Source: a virus
IMG/VR virus record: IMGVR_UViG_3300046006_005339
Coordinates: 1-24,305 of that record
Length of the DNA stretch: 24,305 bases
Reading direction: 5' to 3' (one strand)
Part shown: positions 1-8,078 of the stretch, one piece after another
How positions within the stretch are numbered: position 1 is the stretch's first letter
Layout: every line of letters begins with the position of its first letter
Position numbers and translations under genes: made by a program
Notes under the pieces: model-generated
Database searches by the model: none
Told to the model about the DNA's origin: nothing
Seen by the model: the letters and a program-made list of their open reading frames with translations, nothing else

Positions 1-3000
1 CTCTTCAATCGTGCCTTGGCCAAGGCCGGCTTTAAGGGCGGCAATTTGGCCCTGCTGATAACCGGATTCATCCCAACCGGCCATCTGCCGGCGGACTTCC
101 AGCATGGATCCTGTCAGACTTTCACCGAGCTGTTTTAAGCTGTTAAACAGGCTTTCAAACTTGGTTTTAAGGGCTGACAATTCCTGCTCAGCTTTGCTGT
201 TAATCGCCGCCAGTTGCTGATCAAACAGTTCCTGGCGTTTACGGCCATAAAGGCGTTCCAGAAATACAGTATCGGCGCCGACTTCTTCAGCGGCCTTTTT
301 CTGCTCTTCAAACCAGGCATTGAGATCAAACAGTGACTTCTGCACATCAGACATGCCCATTTTGGCGAGCTGATCTGCAAAGGATTTCTCCAGGTTGGCT
401 TTGTCCTGCAGGCGCTGTTTTTCTTCCTCGGCGGCACGCTCTGCCGCGTCATAGAATTCATCCATCATCGGCACCAGCTTCATCAGGGTCGCGAACATCG
501 CCTGGCCGGCGTCGGTGGTCAGGTCCAGACCGTCAATCAAGTCTTTAAAGCCATCACGGCTTGCCGGCATCGCCATACCGAGCGATGTGAACTGTGTCTG
601 CAGGTTTTTGGTAATGGCCTGCAGCTGTTCGGACTCGTTATAAAACTCGCTGAAATAAGTGCTGGTCGCGCTCTGGAATTCCTCAATCCCGCCCATGAGT
701 TCAATGAGCGCCTGGGCAACTTCTAGCTCCACAGCCTTGGTCACGCCGGAGAACCGGCTGAGCTGCAGGCCCAAATTACTCATGGCCGCGTTAAACACTG
801 CCTGTTCCTGGGCAACCCGGATGAGCGTGTCATAGAGGCCCTCACCCATTTTCTGGAACTCAGCAATGCCAGGCACCAGATACTGGACCATCAAATCGCC
901 CTGCTGGCTGAACATAGCCTGCAGCTCTTTTTCGATTTCATCGCCTTTGAGATCTTTAAACGACAGCGCCGGCAGGTTGATGACAAACGATTCCAACGTC
1001 TTGTTGGTTTCTAAACCAAGCAGACTTACGGCTTCAGTCACAGACTCGCCCATGTGGGCAAAGATGCGGGCAAACTCGGTCCGAAGTGCGTTATCAATGG
1101 CGCGATATTCGGTGCTTTCCGAACTGGATTTACTCAGGCCAAACAGTTTCTTTTTCGTGGTTTTAATCACGTCATAAACCGTGGCATTCATCAGGCCCGT
1201 GCTGATGATATCGCCCAGTTCCTGTGCGCCAAACGAGAGACCACTGTCGACCAACTCTTTTTTGGTCGAGCCAAACAGGCCGCCAAGTAGTTTGTTGGTA
1301 AGGCCACCCACAAGACCGCCCAGTAGCTTATCGGCGACCAAGCCAATCACACCGCCGCCCACCATCGACGCGAGGCCGCTGCCTAATTGCAGGTTGTAGT
1401 CCTTGCCCAATTCACCAGGGTAATTGGACTCATTGAAACGGCCGTAACTGGCGACAAGGCTCACCGCCAAGTTCTTAATGCCGGCAGAAAGTTCGCGGAT
1501 ACTGCCGTTAATCGAACGCAGCTCGGCGTACTGGTCCAGTTCCAGATCTTCAATGCGGCCAAGGGCATTGGCGATAGAGTCGGATTTAGCGCTGCTATCG
1601 CCAAGCACAGTGCCGGTGCTCTGTGTTTCCTGGCGCTGGGCTGCACTTGGCGCGCTGCCGGATACGGAGCCGCTAAAGACGCCAAGACCGGCCATCAGTG
1701 CGGCCATTGCGGCAATCCGGGCAAATGCCGTGTATGGATCGCCATTACCTTGGTTGGTGATGGCGGCCAGCGCATTGGCTGCAGCCTTTTGAATGGCCAG
1801 GGCAATTTCTGCAGCAGTGAAGACCATTTCCATACGGTGCAAGGCTTCACGGCCTTTGCTGTTCTCACTGAACATCTTGCTGGCCGCGCCGGCAATGCTG
1901 GCATAACTGCCAAGCTGTGCCTGGGTTTGCTTGCGCATTAAATCTTGTTCAGTGGCCGATACTTTTTTAAGGGCCGCTTCTTTTTTGGCAGGGTCGTCCA
2001 GTTTGCTGGCTTTGGCGCGCTCTTCACTGAGTTTAATAAAGGCTTTGGTGAAATCATCCTGCTGCTCGGTCATGTGCTCCAGCACATTGGCCAAGTCGCC
2101 AAAGGAATCAATCAGGACATTGCCGACTTCACCGCCAATCCGGCCCATTTGGGTCAAACTATCTAACGCCGCATCAAAGCCGCCATCTTTAAAATACTTC
2201 TGCAGCTCTAATTGTTCGTTCAGCTCTTTTTGCCGGGTGATTTCCTTTTCAAGCGCGGCAATAAAGACCGGATCGTCTGCCTTTAATTGGCGGATAGCTT
2301 TTTGTAGCTGATATTCCTGTTCGCCCTTTTGAATGCGGACCACCAACAAATCATTTTCTTGCTGGATATTCTTTAGATAGTCCTGCTGCTCTTTGATTTG
2401 ATTGAGCGACATCTGCAACTGCAGTTCCTGGCGAAGGGCTGCTAATAGTTTCTCCGGCGCGCCCTGGTATTGGCTCAGCGCTTTGGCAATTTGATAGGCC
2501 CGCTCGCCTTCCGAGTTTTTGAGTTTGAGCAGGCTGTTTTCAGTGCGAAGACTGGTCAGTGCTTTGGATAAATCAAGTGTTGTTGCCGCGTTTTTGGCGG
2601 CCTGGGCGAATTCACGGATAGCCGCGGCCGCCTCTTTGGGCAGCTCTTTGGCTTCTACGAACTGCGCTTTAAAGAGTTCTAAATCAACGCCGGCCAGTGC
2701 CCGGCCCTGTGCATCCACCGCCTGAGCGGACAGCATCTGTGCGTTGTAGAGTTTGAGCATATTGTCGGCGCTGGAAGCTGACTGCGCGCCAAGATTGGCG
2801 GTAGCTTCCGCCATCGCATCAGCGTCGGCTTTCCCGGCTTTTTGCGCTGTGCTCAGCGCTTCAATGGTGCTTTTCAGTTCTGCTTGTTTGGCTTTTAACT
2901 CAGCCACTTTGGCGGAATGACCAGCGAGGTCGCCAAAGCCACCAAACTGACCGGTGGGTGCTTTGTTCATGGCGCTTTGCAGCTCTTTTTGCGCCTCGGC

Positions 3001-4497
3001 AAGCATCTGCTGAACGTCCTGCAATTGCTGCTTGTACTGCGAAATCGTGTTTTCCTGGGCAGCAGCAGTCAGGGTTTTAAAGCTGGCTGTCAGCTCTGCA
3101 TTTTTCTGTGCAGTTTCTGCGGCCAGGTCTTTATAAACCCCAAAGGCAACTGCCAGCGCACTGATGGCGGTAAGGCCTAAACCCACCGGGCCAAGCAGGA
3201 GGCGCTGCGCCATCGCCAGAGCATTGGTCGCGACCGTTGCGGTGCCGGTGACTGTGGTTACCATCCCAAGCGCGGACACTGTGCGGATGGCTTGCGTGTT
3301 GGCCAGTAGCTGTGCCTGCACACTGGCAATCACTGACGCAACATAGCGCCCCATAGCCACCACTGCAGCAGTGCCCAAGATGTAAATCAGCAGCTCTGAG
3401 GTCTCAATAGTCGCCTGCATGGTTGGCGATAAATTATCTAAATCGCCGGTGCTAAACGCATCCAGCTCTTTGGAGATTTGCTGGAAAAGCCCGGCCATGC
3501 TGGTAGAAAGACCGAGCATTAAATCAAGCTGTACGGCGGCTTTTGACCAGCTGTTCTCCATCATCTGAGACGCACGGCCTAGGCTGACCGGCATCTGTTC
3601 AAACTCAGCGCGAATTTGTGGCAACTGCACCAGGATACTGTTTAAGACATCTTTCGACAGCAGTTCGCCGGCCAGCACCATCTTGCGAAGGTCGCCAAGG
3701 CCCAGCTCTTTGCTGCTTTTGCCGATATCATCCATGCCAGCACCGATGCGAACGGCAAGCTCCGGGATGTTTTCGAGGATTGAGTTGAATTCTTCGGCGC
3801 GCAGAATGCCGCCTGATAAGCCCTGGCTTAACTGCATCAGGCCATTGGCCATGGCATCGTTGCTGCTGCCACCAATGACGCCAAGCTTTTGCACCGCATC
3901 TGAAAACTGCAGCATCTGGTCATTCGTGGCTTTGAGATCTTTTCGACTGGAACTTAAGCGCTGAAACAGCTCAACGGTCGACTGCAACTCTGCGCCATTA
4001 TGCTGGGCAATCGCATACATCTCGGCGGAGACCTGATTGTAATCGTGGGTCTCTTTGGTGGCCGTCTTGATGCGCTGTTGCAATGTGTTGAAATCGTCGG
4101 CCAGATAAGCAAAATCGACCAGGCCAGAGCCGGCAGCCAGTGCACCGTAAAAGGCGGCACCAATACCGACCATGGCCAGCATTTGACCGCGCAGACTGTT
4201 TAAGTCCGCATCGGCTTGTTTTGCCTGGCGACTTAAAGCATCCGCACCTTCGCTGGTTTGTAAAAGACCACGTTTGGCTGCAGCTGCAGCCTCACCGGTT
4301 TGCTTCAGGCTTTGTGCGCCGGCTCTGCCGCTTTTGGCAGTCTGATCTAAGCCCTCGCCGGCTTCGGTGCCGGCCTCGCCAATGCCATCCAGTGAGACCG
4401 CTGCTGACTTTGCAGCCGCGTTGATTGAGGCAATATCCTTAACCACCACCTGGCCACCGGTTGTGGTCAATTTGATCGCTAAGGTTAAGTCACTCAT
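1..4497 (-). CDS. Tail tape measure protein, C-terminus beyond the left edge
   Basis: Sets tail length and helps DNA ejection. The minus strand is open from 4497 to base 1 without a stop, giving 1499 residues so far. The N-terminal third (about residues 65-245) has the lambda gpH/TIGR02675 tape-measure pattern: ADDFNTLQQRIKTATKE, then VELFQRLSSSRKDLK, LGVIGG, GLSGGILRAEEFNSILE. After it come hydrophobic stretches near residues 367 and 444, long Gln/Lys/Glu-rich helical segments, and a glycine-rich hydrophobic segment near 1055 (LVADKLLGGLVGGL). Two ATGs stand in tandem at 4500 and 4497; the second is preferred because AAGGA lies 6 nt before it. It directly follows the G/GT chaperone pair, as in lambda. 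Helix-rich composition and length fit a tape measure; long siphovirus tails use proteins of this size. The length of the missing end is unknown. Confidence 0.93.
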   Translation of the reverse strand, partial: MSDLTLAIKLTTTGGQVVVKDIASINAAAKSAAVSLDGIGEAGTEAGEGLDQTAKSGRAGAQSLKQTGEAAAAAKRGLLQTSEGADALSRQAKQADADLNSLRGQMLAMVGIGAAFYGALAAGSGLVDFAYLADDFNTLQQRIKTATKETHDYNQVSAEMYAIAQHNGAELQSTVELFQRLSSSRKDLKATNDQMLQFSDAVQKLGVIGGSSNDAMANGLMQLSQGLSGGILRAEEFNSILENIPELAVRIGAGMDDIGKSSKELGLGDLRKMVLAGELLSKDVLNSILVQLPQIRAEFEQMPVSLGRASQMMENSWSKAAVQLDLMLGLSTSMAGLFQQISKELDAFSTGDLDNLSPTMQATIETSELLIYILGTAAVVAMGRYVASVIASVQAQLLANTQAIRTVSALGMVTTVTGTATVATNALAMAQRLLLGPVGLGLTAISALAVAFGVYKDLAAETAQKNAELTASFKTLTAAAQENTISQYKQQLQDVQQMLAEAQKELQSAMNKAPTGQFGGFGDLAGHSAKVAELKAKQAELKSTIEALSTAQKAGKADADAMAEATANLGAQSASSADNMLKLYNAQMLSAQAVDAQGRALAGVDLELFKAQFVEAKELPKEAAAAIREFAQAAKNAATTLDLSKALTSLRTENSLLKLKNSEGERAYQIAKALSQYQGAPEKLLAALRQELQLQMSLNQIKEQQDYLKNIQQENDLLVVRIQKGEQEYQLQKAIRQLKADDPVFIAALEKEITRQKELNEQLELQKYFKDGGFDAALDSLTQMGRIGGEVGNVLIDSFGDLANVLEHMTEQQDDFTKAFIKLSEERAKASKLDDPAKKEAALKKVSATEQDLMRKQTQAQLGSYASIAGAASKMFSENSKGREALHRMEMVFTAAEIALAIQKAAANALAAITNQGNGDPYTAFARIAAMAALMAGLGVFSGSVSGSAPSAAQRQETQSTGTVLGDSSAKSDSIANALGRIEDLELDQYAELRSINGSIRELSAGIKNLAVSLVASYGRFNESNYPGELGKDYNLQLGSGLASMVGGGVIGLVADKLLGGLVGGLTNKLLGGLFGSTKKELVDSGLSFGAQELGDIISTGLMNATVYDVIKTTKKKLFGLSKSSSESTEYRAIDNALRTEFARIFAHMGESVTEAVSLLGLETNKTLESFVINLPALSFKDLKGDEIEKELQAMFSQQGDLMVQYLVPGIAEFQKMGEGLYDTLIRVAQEQAVFNAAMSNLGLQLSRFSGVTKAVELEVAQALIELMGGIEEFQSATSTYFSEFYNESEQLQAITKNLQTQFTSLGMAMPASRDGFKDLIDGLDLTTDAGQAMFATLMKLVPMMDEFYDAAERAAEEEKQRLQDKANLEKSFADQLAKMGMSDVQKSLFDLNAWFEEQKKAAEEVGADTVFLERLYGRKRQELFDQQLAAINSKAEQELSALKTKFESLFNSLKQLGESLTGSMLEVRRQMAGWDESGYQQGQIAALKAGLGQGTIEE

Positions 4498-4511
4498 CAT
4501 CCATCCTTACA

Positions 4512-4877
4512 TCAGTCTTTGTTGCGCCAGACTTCCAGCGCGGCTTTTTCCATCCGCTGCAGCCCTGACCAAATCAGGTTCTGCTCATCCAGATCTAATT
4601 CCTGGTAATCAGGCATCACGCGGCATCTGGCTTCGATCGCTGGGTAGTTCAAGCCGACCCGAACGCCGGACATGCCGGCATGCACCCACTGAGTCGACAC
4701 GGCAAAAAACACCTGCACGGTCATCAAATTTCCCGGCTGAATATCCGGGGTCGAATCAATTCCGGTCGTAGCGGCCTCGATGGCGTCCGGTGGCGCTCCC
4801 ATGGCTTCCATGCGCTCCCGCACCAGGCTTGCCTTGCTGGTTGCACCGCCGGCCCACCAGGTCGCTACTTCTTCGAG
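4512..4877 (-). CDS. T-like part of the GT tail chaperone (DUF1799-like), made by -1 frameshift
   Basis: This is the second half of the tail assembly chaperone. An ATG exists at 4823, but protein-like sequence continues upstream of it in the same frame to the slippery site: LEEVATWWAGGATSKASL precedes RERMEAMGAPPDAIEA. The WW-x-GG start and the overall pattern fit the DUF1799/lambda T family. A -1 slip at 4877-4883 joins the first 138 residues of the G-like protein to 121 residues from this frame, giving a product of about 259 residues. In lambda the GT protein binds the tape measure and recruits tail-tube subunits; the same role is inferred here. The tape-measure gene begins about 12 nt after its stop. 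Separate initiation at 4823 cannot be excluded, but it would remove the conserved tryptophans. Confidence 0.85.
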   Translation of the reverse strand, partial: LEEVATWWAGGATSKASLVRERMEAMGAPPDAIEAATTGIDSTPDIQPGNLMTVQVFFAVSTQWVHAGMSGVRVGLNYPAIEARCRVMPDYQELDLDEQNLIWSGLQRMEKAALEVWRNKD

Positions 4878-5290
4878 TTTTTTGCGAGGACATCTCCAGA
4901 GCGCGCATTGTTAAAGGCGTCCTGAATGGCTTCGCGTACTTCTTTGATATCCAAGAGCGCCTTGATGCTGTCCGGGGTGCAGGTAATCGGCTCGTCACCG
5001 TCTAAGAATGGGAAGTCATGCGCAGGGTGCTTTTCAAAACCGATAAAGGCATCGTCCAGCTGCTTAGCGGCCAGCGCCAACGCGCCTTTGGTATCGCCAC
5101 TTTCACGGAGGTCTTCGAGCTTCTCGAACTGCTCACGGGCAAACGAAATCGGCTGGGTCTTAAACAGACCAATGAAATGGGCTTTACCAACTACGGTTTC
5201 GCCTTTGTCATCAATCTGGTCCGTCGGAATACGGGCACAAATCGCGGCTTTGAATTGCTGTTGTTTTAAAGCGGTCAGTTGAAATTTCAT
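4865..5290 (-). CDS. G-like tail assembly chaperone
   Basis: A 141-residue protein starting MKFQLTALKQQQFKAAI, lying between the tail-tube and tape-measure genes, where lambda-like phages encode gpG. It is mostly helical and acidic in the middle (FEKLEDLRESGDTKGALALA). These proteins coat the tape measure during assembly and are not part of the finished virion. The last codons are GCA AAA AAC TCG AAG AAG TAG, which contain the heptamer A AAA AAC, so a minority of ribosomes should continue into the T-like frame. The Shine-Dalgarno is weak (GAG about 10 nt before the ATG), and the gene lies just behind a terminator-like hairpin. The function rests on position and the frameshift rather than on a strong family signature. 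Confidence 0.85.
   Translation of the reverse strand: MKFQLTALKQQQFKAAICARIPTDQIDDKGETVVGKAHFIGLFKTQPISFAREQFEKLEDLRESGDTKGALALAAKQLDDAFIGFEKHPAHDFPFLDGDEPITCTPDSIKALLDIKEVREAIQDAFNNARSGDVLAKNSKK
4877..4883 (-). promoter_or_regulatory. Programmed -1 ribosomal frameshift site, A AAA AAC
   Basis: Six adenines followed by C lie in the zero frame as GCA AAA AAC, four codons before the G-like stop. Both tRNAs can re-pair after a -1 slip (AAA to AAA, AAC to AAA). The new frame reads CTC GAA GAA GTA and stays open into the DUF1799-like reading frame. A short inverted repeat, CTGGT (4860-4856) and ACCAG (4841-4837) on the minus strand, could form a downstream stimulatory hairpin around a GC-rich loop. 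Such frameshifts are conserved in tail genes of many long-tailed phages. Confidence 0.85.
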
Positions 5291-5318
5291 GGTTTAAATC
5301 TCGATTAAAAGGTGGTTT

Positions 5319-5340
5319 AAAAAAGGGGGCATCCGTGCCC
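5319..5340 (-). terminator. Rho-independent-type terminator behind the tail-tube gene
   Basis: Read leftward, GGGCA-CGGA-TGCCC is followed by CC and six T residues. It lies 26 bp after the tail-tube stop and before the chaperone gene, inside the late unit. The stem is only five G/C-rich pairs, so partial termination is likely. It would lower transcription of the chaperones and tape measure relative to the abundant tail-tube protein. Confidence 0.6.
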
Positions 5341-5366
5341 ACGACTCCAGGGAAACTGCAGCGGGT

Positions 5367-6314
5367 TTACTTGGTAACGATGGTGTAATCGCTGTTTTTG
5401 GCTGTAGGCACGATGCTGAGCTTGATGTCCAGGAACAACTTGCCGGCTTCTTTTCGGCGGGTGACACCCCCGAGCTGCAGGTTTGGAATGTTGGCTAACA
5501 GGATGTTGGTTACATCGGCAGTTTTACCGCGCTGATACACCAACGCTCCCTGGTCACCGGCTCGCGATTTGTTCCACCAGTTAATGGTGGTCGGGTTCGG
5601 CTCAACGATTGAGATATCCACCGAGCCTTCGCGACTTTCAAAGGCGATTTCTTCTTCACCGGTGACATGTATGTGGCTGAACTTGTTGCCAAGCGTGATG
5701 GTCATGTTGGCCATCCCGACAGCCTGACCAAACAGGGTCATGGTTTCCACCGTCGCAGCAGCGGTGTGCATCGGCGTAGAGAGGCCAACCCAGCTCACGG
5801 CTGGCAAGGTGCCGGCGGCAACAGGGCCAGCATCAAGGCCCATGAATTCGAACTCGTAATAGTCCAAATCACCGACTTTACTCACCAGCTTCGCACTACC
5901 GCGGACACCGGTCATTTTGTGCAGCACACCACTTGCACCACCGACGTAGTAGTAAATGATGCCGTGCTCAAAGTTGTCGGTCGCCGGCGCATAGGTTACG
6001 CTGGAGGTCGCCGTGATGGTTTCGCTGTTACCACATAAGCGCAGCAGCTTGCCGTTAATGGTTGGGACATCTTTGGCAGATGAGCCACGAATGTAGGCTT
6101 TAAAGGTCAGCTTCTGATAGCCGCCAGTGACTTTGTCAGCAGCGCCACCTGGGAAGCCACGGGCTTCTTTCATCGTGGTTTTGCTGTACTCAGGGCTGTA
6201 CTGCACATCAAACACAGGCACTGCATCTGCAGCGACCAGCGCCTGGTCGAGGCCATAGGCAGCAGAGCTGACTTTGACCAGGATATATTCTTCTTCGGCA
6301 CGTAATGCAGGCAT
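5367..6314 (-). CDS. Major tail tube protein
   Basis: A 315-residue protein of mostly beta-strand character, starting MPALRAEEEYILVKVSS. The ATG at 6314 has GGAGAG five bases upstream. Position supports the call: it follows the tail terminator and a small linker gene and precedes the G/GT chaperones and tape measure, the slot of the tail-tube subunit in siphoviruses. The N-terminal part (about residues 20-200) contains repeated strand-rich segments such as YYEFEFMGLDAGPV. The C-terminal part (about 200-315) continues strand-rich, for example SVDISIVEPNP and LFLDIKLSIVP, and could be a second, tail-decorating domain. A terminator-like hairpin directly behind it fits high expression. I do not recognise a specific named family. 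Confidence 0.8.
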   Translation of the reverse strand: MPALRAEEEYILVKVSSAAYGLDQALVAADAVPVFDVQYSPEYSKTTMKEARGFPGGAADKVTGGYQKLTFKAYIRGSSAKDVPTINGKLLRLCGNSETITATSSVTYAPATDNFEHGIIYYYVGGASGVLHKMTGVRGSAKLVSKVGDLDYYEFEFMGLDAGPVAAGTLPAVSWVGLSTPMHTAAATVETMTLFGQAVGMANMTITLGNKFSHIHVTGEEEIAFESREGSVDISIVEPNPTTINWWNKSRAGDQGALVYQRGKTADVTNILLANIPNLQLGGVTRRKEAGKLFLDIKLSIVPTAKNSDYTIVTK

Positions 6315-6316
6315 GC

Positions 6317-6457
6317 TTACTCTCCGGTTGGTTGTTCGTTGGCCTGCTCAGCATCAGTTACTGGCTGTGGCACACCGTCAATCAGTTGATAACGACCACC
6401 GCCACCTGGCGGGGTAAACTCTGCCGGTTCGGCCGGCTGCTCTTGTTTCTTGGCCAT
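6317..6457 (-). CDS. Small 46-residue protein between tail terminator and tail tube
   Basis: A short gene: MAKKQEQPAEPAEF, then TPPGGGGRYQLIDGV, ending NEQPTGE. The start is well supported by AGGAG six bases before the ATG, and its stop TAA ends 2 bp before the tail-tube ATG. It is rich in Pro, Glu and Gln and probably largely disordered. Small proteins with a glycine-arginine-aromatic centre between terminator and tube genes are common in phages with lambda-like tails. Its function is unknown. It shares the Shine-Dalgarno quality and spacing of its neighbours, so I regard it as a real gene. Confidence 0.75.
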   Translation of the reverse strand: MAKKQEQPAEPAEFTPPGGGGRYQLIDGVPQPVTDAEQANEQPTGE

Positions 6458-6466
6458 TTCAGGCTC

Positions 6467-6898
6467 CTATTTCGTTAACACGATGCGTAGCACGGCGTAA
6501 TGCACCAACACATTGGCAAACATGGCGGGTTCATTGCGCATCAGCTCAAATCCATAGGCGTCACTGTTGATACAACTCCAGTCGCCCACGCGATGATCGT
6601 TTTCAAAGGCGGCTTGGAGTTGTTCGATGGACTGGTCAAATACCAGCTGGCTTTGTTCGTCATCATTCCAACCACGGACCAATACCAGCTCAAACACATG
6701 GCGCCGCTCAAAAGCACCCAGAGCGTACATATTGGTTTTGGCTGCCGACCAGCGCAGAAACCCGCCGGCCACAATGCCGTTCAGGCTGTATAACTTCGCG
6801 AGATCGCTGGTATTTTTGCTATAACGCTCAAACTCATGCAGTTGGCCAAGCGCATTTAGCAGCTTCAGGCGCTCTATCAGTTGGGTCCGAACACTCAT
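6467..6898 (-). CDS. Tail terminator-like protein
   Basis: A 143-residue protein starting MSVRTQLIERLKLL. It fits the gpU-type tail terminator that caps the tail tube and joins it to the head: similar length, a helical N-terminus, then strand-rich sequence (RHVFELVLVRGWNDDEQSQ) and a C-terminal NVLVHYAVLRIVLTK strand pair. Its ATG overlaps the stop of the upstream gpG/HK97-gp10-like gene as ATGA. Order (connector, closure protein, terminator, tube) supports the role. Assignment is by size, layout and position, as no diagnostic motif is visible. Confidence 0.65.
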   Translation of the reverse strand: MSVRTQLIERLKLLNALGQLHEFERYSKNTSDLAKLYSLNGIVAGGFLRWSAAKTNMYALGAFERRHVFELVLVRGWNDDEQSQLVFDQSIEQLQAAFENDHRVGDWSCINSDAYGFELMRNEPAMFANVLVHYAVLRIVLTK

Positions 6899-7407
6899 TG
6901 GCCACCACCTTCCGCACCAGCGAGATGGTTGCGAATATTGGCCAGTGCTTGGCGAAATTTACGTTTGATGTAGTCTTCATTGGCGGCAAAGCCATCCCGG
7001 AACATATAGGCGCCGTCGGTGCCTTTCTTGGCGATTTTGCGGGCAATAGCCCATGCGGCTTGCTCCGCGTCCTTGCCTTCCAGCCCCAATACGACCTCTA
7101 CCCACTCAACTAACGGTTGTACCGGCGGCATATGAGCCTTCGTGCCAATCTCGACGGGCTCTGCATATGCCAGGCTGGTCCCGACAATACCCATCACTCC
7201 ACCAGGGATCACTACAGGCTCAAGTGCGGCGATACTCATGGCCAGAAAGCCGTTCGCGCCTTTGGGTGTGCGCTCCCGGACTTCACTCTCAATACGCAAA
7301 CTGGAAGCCCAGGCAGCACTGGTCATTTCCCGCTGCACCAGCTCTGGTGCCTGACTCCACAAGTTCACCAGCTCATCAAAGCCTTTTAGTGCAAGTTCAA
7401 CTTTCAT
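6895..7407 (-). CDS. HK97-gp10 / Mu gpG-like virion morphogenesis protein
   Basis: A 170-residue protein starting MKVELALKGFDELVNLW. The pattern is typical of the HK97-gp10 or Mu gpG family: an N-terminal amphipathic helix, then VRERTPKGANGFLAMSI, a strand pair GGVMGIVGTSLAYAEPVE, and EIGTKAHMPPVQPLVEWV. Members act as head completion or tail-joining factors. The ATG overlaps the stop of the upstream gene as ATGA, and its own stop overlaps the next ATG, so the three genes are probably translated together. The glycine-rich end (AGAEGGGQ) is unremarkable. Confidence 0.8.
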   Translation of the reverse strand: MKVELALKGFDELVNLWSQAPELVQREMTSAAWASSLRIESEVRERTPKGANGFLAMSIAALEPVVIPGGVMGIVGTSLAYAEPVEIGTKAHMPPVQPLVEWVEVVLGLEGKDAEQAAWAIARKIAKKGTDGAYMFRDGFAANEDYIKRKFRQALANIRNHLAGAEGGGQ

Positions 7408-8006
7408 CTGCGCCTCCGACTGCCCCAGCCTACAAACACACCTGCAGCAGTGCTACCAGGTGTTTTGGTGCCGATGTGGGACTGATAGCGGGCGCGATAG
7501 GCGTTTGCCTGCTTGCGGTACTCGCTACTTTTTGATTGATGCGCGGTGGTATCCACATTGAGTGTGCTGTTGGCTTCGTTGATGTAATAAGCCGCCAGCT
7601 GGTCGCAGCAAACGGCCGCGGTATAACAGGCCAGCGCTTCCATATCGCCGTAATAGACGGTGTCTACTTGCTCACTGAGTTCGTGAGCAACAGAGAACTG
7701 CAGCCGCAGTTGCCCAGTGAAATACCGGCCAAGTAGCAGCAGATCGCCCTGCTGCGTGACATCAGGTGTCGAACCGCCGGTCAACGCCACCGCACCTTTG
7801 ATCTGGCTAAAATTGGATTGCCATTTCGAAGGCAGTGGCGCCAACAGCCCATCACAAGCAACGGCTTCAGTCATGAGATAAGGCGCGTCCTGGCTGTAAC
7901 GCTGCAAAGCCGTCAGTGCGGCATTGTCCAAATCCAACGGGCTTAACACCGCAGATTCGTCCCGCACCAGGGCTGCAACTAAATCAATAAAACCGGAAAG
8001 CGTCAT
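7404..8006 (-). CDS. Putative head-tail connector (adaptor) protein
   Basis: About 200 residues from the ATG at 8006 (MTLSGFIDLVAALVRDE). An in-frame ATG at 8045 would add 13 residues, but neither start has a strong Shine-Dalgarno site; 8006 is preferred because the extra residues look unstructured. The gene lies right after the capsid gene and before the gp10-like gene, the usual place of a gp6/gp36-like adaptor. The sequence is mostly helical: LDLDNAALTALQRYSQDAPY near the N-terminus, then MEALACYTAAVCCDQLAAYY, a pattern common in connector proteins. The arginine-rich C-terminus (GWGSRRRR) is notable. The function is inferred from position and helical layout. Confidence 0.6.
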   Translation of the reverse strand: MTLSGFIDLVAALVRDESAVLSPLDLDNAALTALQRYSQDAPYLMTEAVACDGLLAPLPSKWQSNFSQIKGAVALTGGSTPDVTQQGDLLLLGRYFTGQLRLQFSVAHELSEQVDTVYYGDMEALACYTAAVCCDQLAAYYINEANSTLNVDTTAHQSKSSEYRKQANAYRARYQSHIGTKTPGSTAAGVFVGWGSRRRR

Positions 8007-8078
8007 AGCTAAAATCTCATTACTGTGTGTAGAGGGGCCGTCCATGGCCAGCTTGTCGAACTCGATTGAGGCGAGGTG

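Noticed and set aside
135-4163. Many open frames of 60-184 codons on both strands in the first 4.5 kb
   Set aside because: They lie inside the tape-measure frame, which is open across the whole stretch with coherent protein sequence. They lack good start sites and have shadow-like composition.
4512-4823. Independent gene starting at the ATG at 4823
   Set aside because: The same frame is protein-like upstream of this ATG back to the slippery site, so expression by frameshift explains it better.
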